From NCBI GenBank assembly GCA_029945375.1, contig CM057065.1, forward strand, positions 496,001 to 560,000: 64,000 nt of DNA, written 5' to 3'. Under the pieces are notes generated by a model that was given only the letters and a program-made list of their open reading frames with translations, was not told where the DNA came from and made no database searches. This DNA is from Agaricus subrufescens. Taxonomy: Eukaryota > Basidiomycota > Agaricomycetes > Agaricales > Agaricaceae. Position 1 is the first letter of the stretch. Every line of letters starts with the position of its first letter. Positions 58,390-64,000 of the stretch are shown here, one piece after another. The translations under genes were made by a program, and so were the position numbers.

Positions 58390-60503
58390 GTAAGCAGACG
58401 TACTGAAAATGCTGAAATTGAGTGGCCAACAAATCTGTGCAAAACTCGGTCTGGAACTCCGGGTCTCCTCGTTGAATCCCAGTTGTAACTTCCCCGACCG
58501 CCAGTTTATACAAGCTCAATCGTGTTCGCATATTATCCCAACTAATTCCCTCACCAACCGGCCAACTTAACGAAATTTTGTCGACAGTACGAGCATCGCG
58601 ATCTAGCTTGCCATAACGAAAATAATAATCCACATCGTCAAGACGAATGTCACGAGGAGCTTCCTTTAGTACTCTAAAAGCGCATTTGGCTCTCATCTGT
58701 CGTGCTTCGTGTTTGATATCAGAGGAGAGGCCGGACCTGGATATGTAGTCAATGAATGATTCGTGCCAAGGGTCAAGTGCTCGCTTGTATGCTTCATTCC
58801 GGCCGGGGAAGTTCAAGACCGAAGGAAGGTGATTAACAGCAGCATAAGCTTCATCAGCGGTCATACCCAACAAATTGCACAAGACGATAAAGTTCCTGCT
58901 ACTAGCGAAATTCTTCAAGGCCGAATCCCAATGTGATACCAGCGCCAGCAAGAGCTTTCGAGTGTGTACCATGATTTGGGGCGGAACGCGGGACAGAGTC
59001 TGGCGATACAATGCATCAAGTGGAGCCATCGCATGCTGTTCTTGTGGCACGTTGGGCATTGGGAGACCATCTATGATATTCAGGACGTCGGACAACCGCG
59101 ACACTGGGCTTCCAAAGAGTGGATCGCCGATGTATTCCGTGACAGTCTTCGCATAGACAAAAAGCCCGCCCGCAGCATTGACCAGTTTTGACAAATCCTG
59201 TGCATCAGGCCAACATGAATTGAGTGAATTTGACGCTGATTGGATCTCCGCCAACTCTTGGTGAAGAAATTGCCCAACATCGCGACGAGCTTCGTCAGAA
59301 TCTACGGTGATCTCCTCCTTCTCATAAACTGGTACGACCTCAGCTCTCGAAAAGAAGCTTGCGATGTGTACCTCGGGACGGCTGGAAACAAGCCATACGA
59401 GGGGCGAAGAAGGATATGTGATACAGAAATTAGCGATAAGGTGAAGGAGCTCAAGTTCGATGCGGGGGGAGTGGCACTCATCAAGGCCATCAATGATCAC
59501 CGATGCAGGGCCGGCAGAGGTAAGGTGAGGGTGATCGCGAAAGGGTTCGACAATGAATTTTTTGAACTGGACTGGCATCGACGAATAAAGGAGGGAAGGG
59601 TCACGGGAGACCTTGTCCAGGATGACATGACGGTACACCTCTGATTTGACAGCAAACTGGTAAGATACGGTCATGACGGCCCTGGTTACATCATCGCGTC
59701 CGTTAGTAGAGAAGAAGACTGACGCGTTCAAGGCACCAAGGAGGTCTTGAGTTTCAGCGACGCTCTGCATGATGGCAGACTTTCCTACCCCGGCTGCCCC
59801 GAAAACCCAGCGCATCCTTTTCTCCTCGTCGTAGCGTGTGGTGGAACGTAGACATCGTTCAAGGATAGACAGGCGTGTCTCTGGATGGCATCGCGGGGGA
59901 GGGTAACGATTAGAGGAATCAAACGCTGCTCCAATGATCGTCTCCTTCAGAAGATCCTTCATGACTGACAGGGGGTAATTAATAATGGCTACAAAACAAA
60001 CGTGTTGCTTACAATTTGTTGAAAGGTTATAGTGGCTCACGGGAACTAGCAGAAAAACAGCTCAGTAGGGAAAAATTGCGCGATGTGTCAATTTCTCACA
60101 GTTCAGGTCACTGTCGACAAAGGTTGAATTGGTGACAGTGAAGTCACTGCTGTTAAAAAATGTTGCGTTCTGGCGCAGTGGCGACTGCTCCTTTTCTGAA
60201 GGCCTCTTTTTGCACTTTAAGGTCGCTGTCAACAAGTGAATTTTGCGAGAGACCCACAATCTGCTCGAAACTGTCCTGTTCCTGGCGCTTCAGCTGTGAC
60301 GAGTCCAGATCAGCGGCATCCTTTGAATACTTCAACACTATGGCTCGCAAGTGAAATGTACATGGGAGACTCACGCCCTTTTCGGATAAAGGTAGTTGTG
60401 AAGGCGCTACCAGAGACGTGCCAGTGGCAGCAAGCACCTCCTGCTCAGGATCACTGTGCGTAGAGAAAGAGGAAGTGGGGGGTTGAAAAGAAAACTCAGC
60501 CAT
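58390..60503 (-). pseudogene. NACHT copy M (family 1), 3'-truncated
   Basis: A 500-residue NACHT stretch is open: MKDLLKETIIGAAFDSS, Walker A GAAGVGKSAIMQ, Walker B ASVIIDGLDEC, HAMAPLDALYRQ, LCNLLGMTADEAY and KISLSWPVGEGISWDN. After FQTEFCTDLLATQFQHFQ it breaks off where the upstream DNA of K begins, so the WTYW block is missing. The N-terminal exon starts MAEFSFQPPTSSFSTHS at 60503. The motif FFNSSDFTVTNSTFVDSD (about 60165-60110) is out of frame with it, and the intended intron after SEKG is only 37 bp and gives a stop. A spliced product could still be made, but I judge it broken at both ends. Confidence 0.7.
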
Positions 60504-61552
60504 GTTGAACGGTGGCAGAGCCTGAGCTTGGCTTGGGCAAGAGCAGACTCATCCCAGTTGGGGTGGCATCGGAGAATCCTGAGAATCTCCCTCCTTAATC
60601 AAACCCATACTTTGTTCGCGTTTGGCCGAGTCCGCTATATGACGTACGCACGTGAGTCGGCTGGGTAGGAGCCTGAGATTATTACCCAGTCATTTGTGTG
60701 ACATACGTAACATTTTGTATTGAAACCGTGACACTATTACCGTCTTGTCCTGATAAAGATTAAGTGATGCCTGTTGTCTTATTCAGATAGAAAAAATGAT
60801 AATATTTCAACAATGATTTAATAATCCAGCCACCTTATTGATTCAGCGGCGCATTGTACAGGTGATTTGTGGTAATTTACTGCCAGTAAAAAACTCAGTA
60901 GGACGAGTACCATAAGTCCTCCAAGGTGTTCCACCCAAAGTGGTAATGAGAGTCCACGAGGTCTATAATTCTAACCACAATAATTTCTAATATATGCTGT
61001 TTCTCCAGATGCTGTTAACCTATACCATCTCCCGCGTAGATCGCAAGAAGTCGTTATTCATCAGGTTCTGCACCGTTTTTAGTAAAGACCCTTCGACCTG
61101 TCATCGAAGTTTCTCGGATTTCTCCGGTGCTGCGACTCTGGAACTTGTCCGCTGCCAGGGGAGGAACCTCACCAGTTGGATCCCGGATTTTTTTGATGCT
61201 CTCCTCCTCTGCATAGCTGTTTACTGGAGAAAGAGCTCTTGAATAGAGCGAAACCTCGTAAGCTAACATCCATTAACCATCCGTTAATTCCAAGCTTGAG
61301 CCAATGTACAAACAAATAACCTATGCAATGCTGCTCTTGGTCCATGCTCGCTGGGCCACGTTTGGCCAAGCTTGTAGACTGGAGTGGCGCACGCAATCAC
61401 AAGCATATCTTTCGCTCATTTACTCCTCCGGAAATAAGCCGGGGCCTAGTCAGTTTATGTTTGCAGTCACGGGCGCCCTGATGAGATTCATTCCCACTCG
61501 ATGACAAGTAAGCGCTCGCATCACTCTTCTCACCCACTGCACACCAAGAACA
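60504..61552. other. Spacer between M and N
   Basis: An 82-residue ORF at 60994-61242 (plus) and overlapping antisense ORFs show no recognisable motif. I see no gene. The last few hundred bases are presumably the promoter of N. Confidence 0.4.
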
Positions 61553-63266
61553 ATGAGCAATAGTAATGCATTGAGTGAGTACCTTCTAATATCCTATCGA
61601 TCTATTCATCTGTGAGCTGGCGCTGTAGATATCGGTAGTTTTCCCAATGCTAGCCATTTCAATATCTACGGCGGCTCTTTCAACGAAAACCACCTCTACG
61701 GCGAACAAACACCCATCTCTATGCTAGTGTGCAAATTGTTCAAAAAACACATCATTTTTGGTGTGGAATTCGACTCAGACGAACGCGATCCACCACCTCG
61801 CTGCTATCCTGGGACACGGTCACATATCTTGAATCAAATTCAAAGCATATCACCTCACACAGCCGAAACGCAGGTGCACAGACTGCTGTGGGTTAGAGGA
61901 GCAGCAGGAGTAGGTAAGACTGCTGTCATGCAGACGGTCGCAGAAGTCGAAGACAACGGCGAAGGGGTCGTTGTGACTTTGTTCTTCCCTGAACGAGACG
62001 GACCAAATGATCCCCGCTTACTCTTCCCTACCCTTGCCTACCAACTCACTTACTGCAATGACGCCTATCAAGACTATATCAAGCGCTTGATGGCTCGGAA
62101 CCCACGAATCCTCGAGAAATCCATTTCCACCCAGTTCAAATATCTGATCGCGGAGCCCTTTATTCGTCATGATATTGGAAAGGGGAACAATAAACCTTTC
62201 GTTTTTGTGTTAGACGGATTGAATATGTGTGGAACCTGCAAATACGGACCAGATTTTCAATCCCGATCATCCGCCGACGACAAACAGCGGGAAATAATCC
62301 AACTCGTCGGAAATTTCGTATCTGAAAACCCGTCCACACCTATCCTATGGGTTCTTGCCAGTCGACCTGAAGCTCATCTGACCGCCGCATTTACAGACGT
62401 TCCTCACAAAGAGATAAACATACCCATGGACTCACCCGAGGCCCACGAAGACGTCAAAAAGTATCTGCTTGGCGAGTTTTGCGACATCCAAAAACGGTAT
62501 CCTAATCACATCTCATCGACGGACTGGCCTGCGGCCGAGGATTTCGTCCGTGTCGAAACTGCGGCGTCCGGATTCTTTGCGTACGCCTCCACGATCACCA
62601 GATTTATCAAAGATACCCAAATAGCCAACCCTATCAATCAACTTCAGCTCGTTATCTTATCTATCTCTCAGAACAAAGGAGCCCTCTGTGGCGAACAGAA
62701 CCCCTTTTCCTCTCTTGACGACATATATATCACCATTCTTCAACAAATTCGCGAACCTACCCTACGTCACGCTCAGCAACTCATCGCGTTATACCTCATT
62801 CTCTCGGATTCTTATCGCTCGCCATCTCTACTGGTGGCGTGTAACGTTTTGGGCTTAAAGCAACACGATGCGTATGGTTGTCTTGAAAAACTTCCTGCCG
62901 TCCTAGACGTTCCATCAGCACCTGAAGCTATCACGAAGCCTTTGAGAATACTCCATACTTCATTTACGGACTTCCTCCTAAACCGCGCGTCCTTCTGCGC
63001 CGGCCTATCAGTTGACCTAGAAAAAGCGAAAAAACAAATACATCAATGTTGTATTAGTATCATCCAGACCGTCAATAAGCCTGGTAAGCGTCGGTTAAAT
63101 AGTGGTGTGTGTTTGTCGTAATGCCCTCGTGACAGATAGAGAGATCGGGGAACTTGGAGATATTTCCCTGAGTTGGTGTCCTGGGGACCTACCTGCTGGC
63201 AACGTGGTAGATATTCGTCGTCAAGTATACGAGTATGCCGCGGAGGCCTTTCTTTGCGCCTTTTAG
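61553..63266 (+). CDS. NACHT-domain STAND NTPase N (intact)
   Basis: Exons 61553-61574, 61629-63083 and 63136-63266 give 535 residues. The 22-bp first exon (MSNSNAL) and intron positions equal those of L. The motif GSFPNASHFNIYGGSFNEN comes next, then RDPPPRCYPGTR, Walker A GAAGVGKTAVMQ and Walker B-like FVFVLDGLNMC. Then come ILWVLASRPEAHLTAAF, AASGFFAYASTITRFIKD, LLVACNVLGLKQ, ILHTSFTDFLLNRA and the C-terminal GELGDISLSWCP with RRQVYEYAAEAF. The ATG at 61553 is the only one that joins the motif exon in frame with a consensus donor. The 3' neighbour is the CFAP20-like gene, 288 bp away. Confidence 0.9.
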
Positions 63267-63554
63267 AAGGCAGGGACTGGACGAATGAAATCTTTTGTCA
63301 ATGGATCGATTTTCTCGATATCTCTTGCCTTGTGTAGGCCCTCTCTAGGTATAGATTGAGCATAATTTTTTGGGTGGTTTGAATTTGGTAGAATTGAGAG
63401 AAGAGTTTGAACAGGGAAAAGGAGAATGGCACGGAGAAGGATCCGTCCTCGGGCGGGTGTCCGGAGTCCCTAGAGTGTGCTTACCAAAAATGGTAGCTAC
63501 AGTCAATAAGTGCATACAAATAACTCACCTCACGCTGTTTTCGATCAGGCGGTG

Positions 63555-64000
63555 ATGTTCACCAACCTACTACAACCTCCCTCTATCTCATTATTTTCGT
63601 CTACCAGCTCTGAGCCACTACAACTCTGGACTGTCAAAACAGATGACACGTACAAACACGACTCTTGTGTCCGCTTTCTGCCCGACACTACCTCTCAATC
63701 ACCATACTCCAAAAGTGCTTCCTTGATTCCACCACCTCCGCTCGTAGAACTCGGAGGCGCCGAGCGAGGATCAGAACAGGAATCAGAAAATCTAGGCTAC
63801 AATTTAGAGCAAACTGTACTCCAAATCCAATCCCCAAAGTTACCAACCACTTTCATTCAATGCCCGCCACTTCGGAGTCGTTCGCCATTGGGCTTAAAAC
63901 ACTCCTGGATGCATTTACAAGTTCGAAATATGGGCAGGGATTGGTCTTTTGAAGTCGGACTAGTCGACAATTCCGGGCGAACAGGAGTGGTTCGAATGTC
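63555..64000 (+). CDS. CFAP20 (DUF667)-like protein, partial at window end
   Basis: From ATG 63555 an unbroken frame of 148 codons runs to the window edge. It reads MFTNLLQPPSISLFSSTSS, EPLQLWTVKTDDTYKHDS, a Ser/Pro/Glu-rich insert, TVLQIQSPKLPTTFIQCP, LGLKHSWMHLQVRNMGRDWS and FEVGLVDNSGRTGVVRM. This follows the CFAP20 plan (start MF, KPLQIW, LVLEI...TTYITCP, LGIKLPFL, FTFEVQVLDD). CFAP20 proteins are ciliary and also act in chromatin or transcription; in a non-flagellated fungus the ciliary role cannot apply. The variable insert in the middle is longer than in animal CFAP20. Its 5' end is duplicated after gene L. Confidence 0.8.
   Translation, partial: MFTNLLQPPSISLFSSTSSEPLQLWTVKTDDTYKHDSCVRFLPDTTSQSPYSKSASLIPPPPLVELGGAERGSEQESENLGYNLEQTVLQIQSPKLPTTFIQCPPLRSRSPLGLKHSWMHLQVRNMGRDWSFEVGLVDNSGRTGVVRM

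Noticed and set aside
60994..61242. 82-residue ORF between M and N
   Set aside because: Short, no motif, and overlapped by antisense ORFs of similar length.
1..64000. tRNA, rRNA or bacterial-type operon signals
   Set aside because: I saw no cloverleaf-like tRNA, no rRNA segment and no ribosome-binding-site pattern; intron structure excludes a bacterial origin.

Overview
The window looks like nuclear DNA of an agaricomycete (mushroom-forming) basidiomycete. The reasons are short GT-AG introns of about 47-60 bp, a Plavaka-type DNA transposon, a large expansion of NACHT-domain STAND NTPases, a basidiomycete-style Zn2Cys6 factor and decayed cytochrome P450 genes. I identify families from protein motifs read by eye; no database search was possible.

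Layout. 1-2.7 kb: a decayed gene of an unnamed family. 3.4-27 kb: a birth-and-death cluster of one NACHT subfamily (family 1). Copies A (3.5-5.1 kb) and B (5.6-14.2 kb) lie on the plus strand. B is split by a complete 5.8-kb Plavaka element with terminal inverted repeats and a 4-bp target duplication. Copies C (14.7-17.7 kb) and D (21.8-24.7 kb) are intact minus-strand genes of 889 and 886 predicted residues with seven exons each. F and G (18.3-21.4 kb, plus) are broken copies lying between C and D, and E (25.4-26.9 kb, minus) is an internally deleted copy. 28.0-28.8 kb: a small housekeeping gene (PIG-X/PBN1-like). 28.8-31.7 kb: non-coding repeats, including a 0.64-0.66 kb tandem duplication. 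32-40.7 kb: two more NACHT relics (H, I) flanking two P450 relics. 40.9-49.6 kb: one large conserved gene of ten exons and 2713 predicted residues (UNC80-like, tentative).

50-63 kb: a second NACHT cluster, of mixed subfamilies. J and K (minus) form one subfamily, L and N (plus) another, and M (minus) is a truncated family-1 member. Between J and L is a minus-strand gene whose exons join in frame into a 637-residue protein with three Zn2Cys6 clusters. The window ends inside a CFAP20 (DUF667)-like gene. A decayed copy of that gene's 5' end follows L, so L and N were duplicated together with their neighbour.

How the genes relate. The NACHT proteins share a short N-terminal motif (roughly F-x-x-A-x-x-F-x-V/I-x-G) just before the NACHT core, then a Walker A/B NTPase, a helical region and a subfamily-specific C-terminal block. 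By analogy with other fungal STAND/NLR-like proteins they may act in non-self recognition or regulated cell death, but nothing in the sequence proves it. Of fourteen NACHT loci, five (C, D, K, L, N) have uninterrupted reading frames across all predicted introns, J is nearly intact, and eight are broken.
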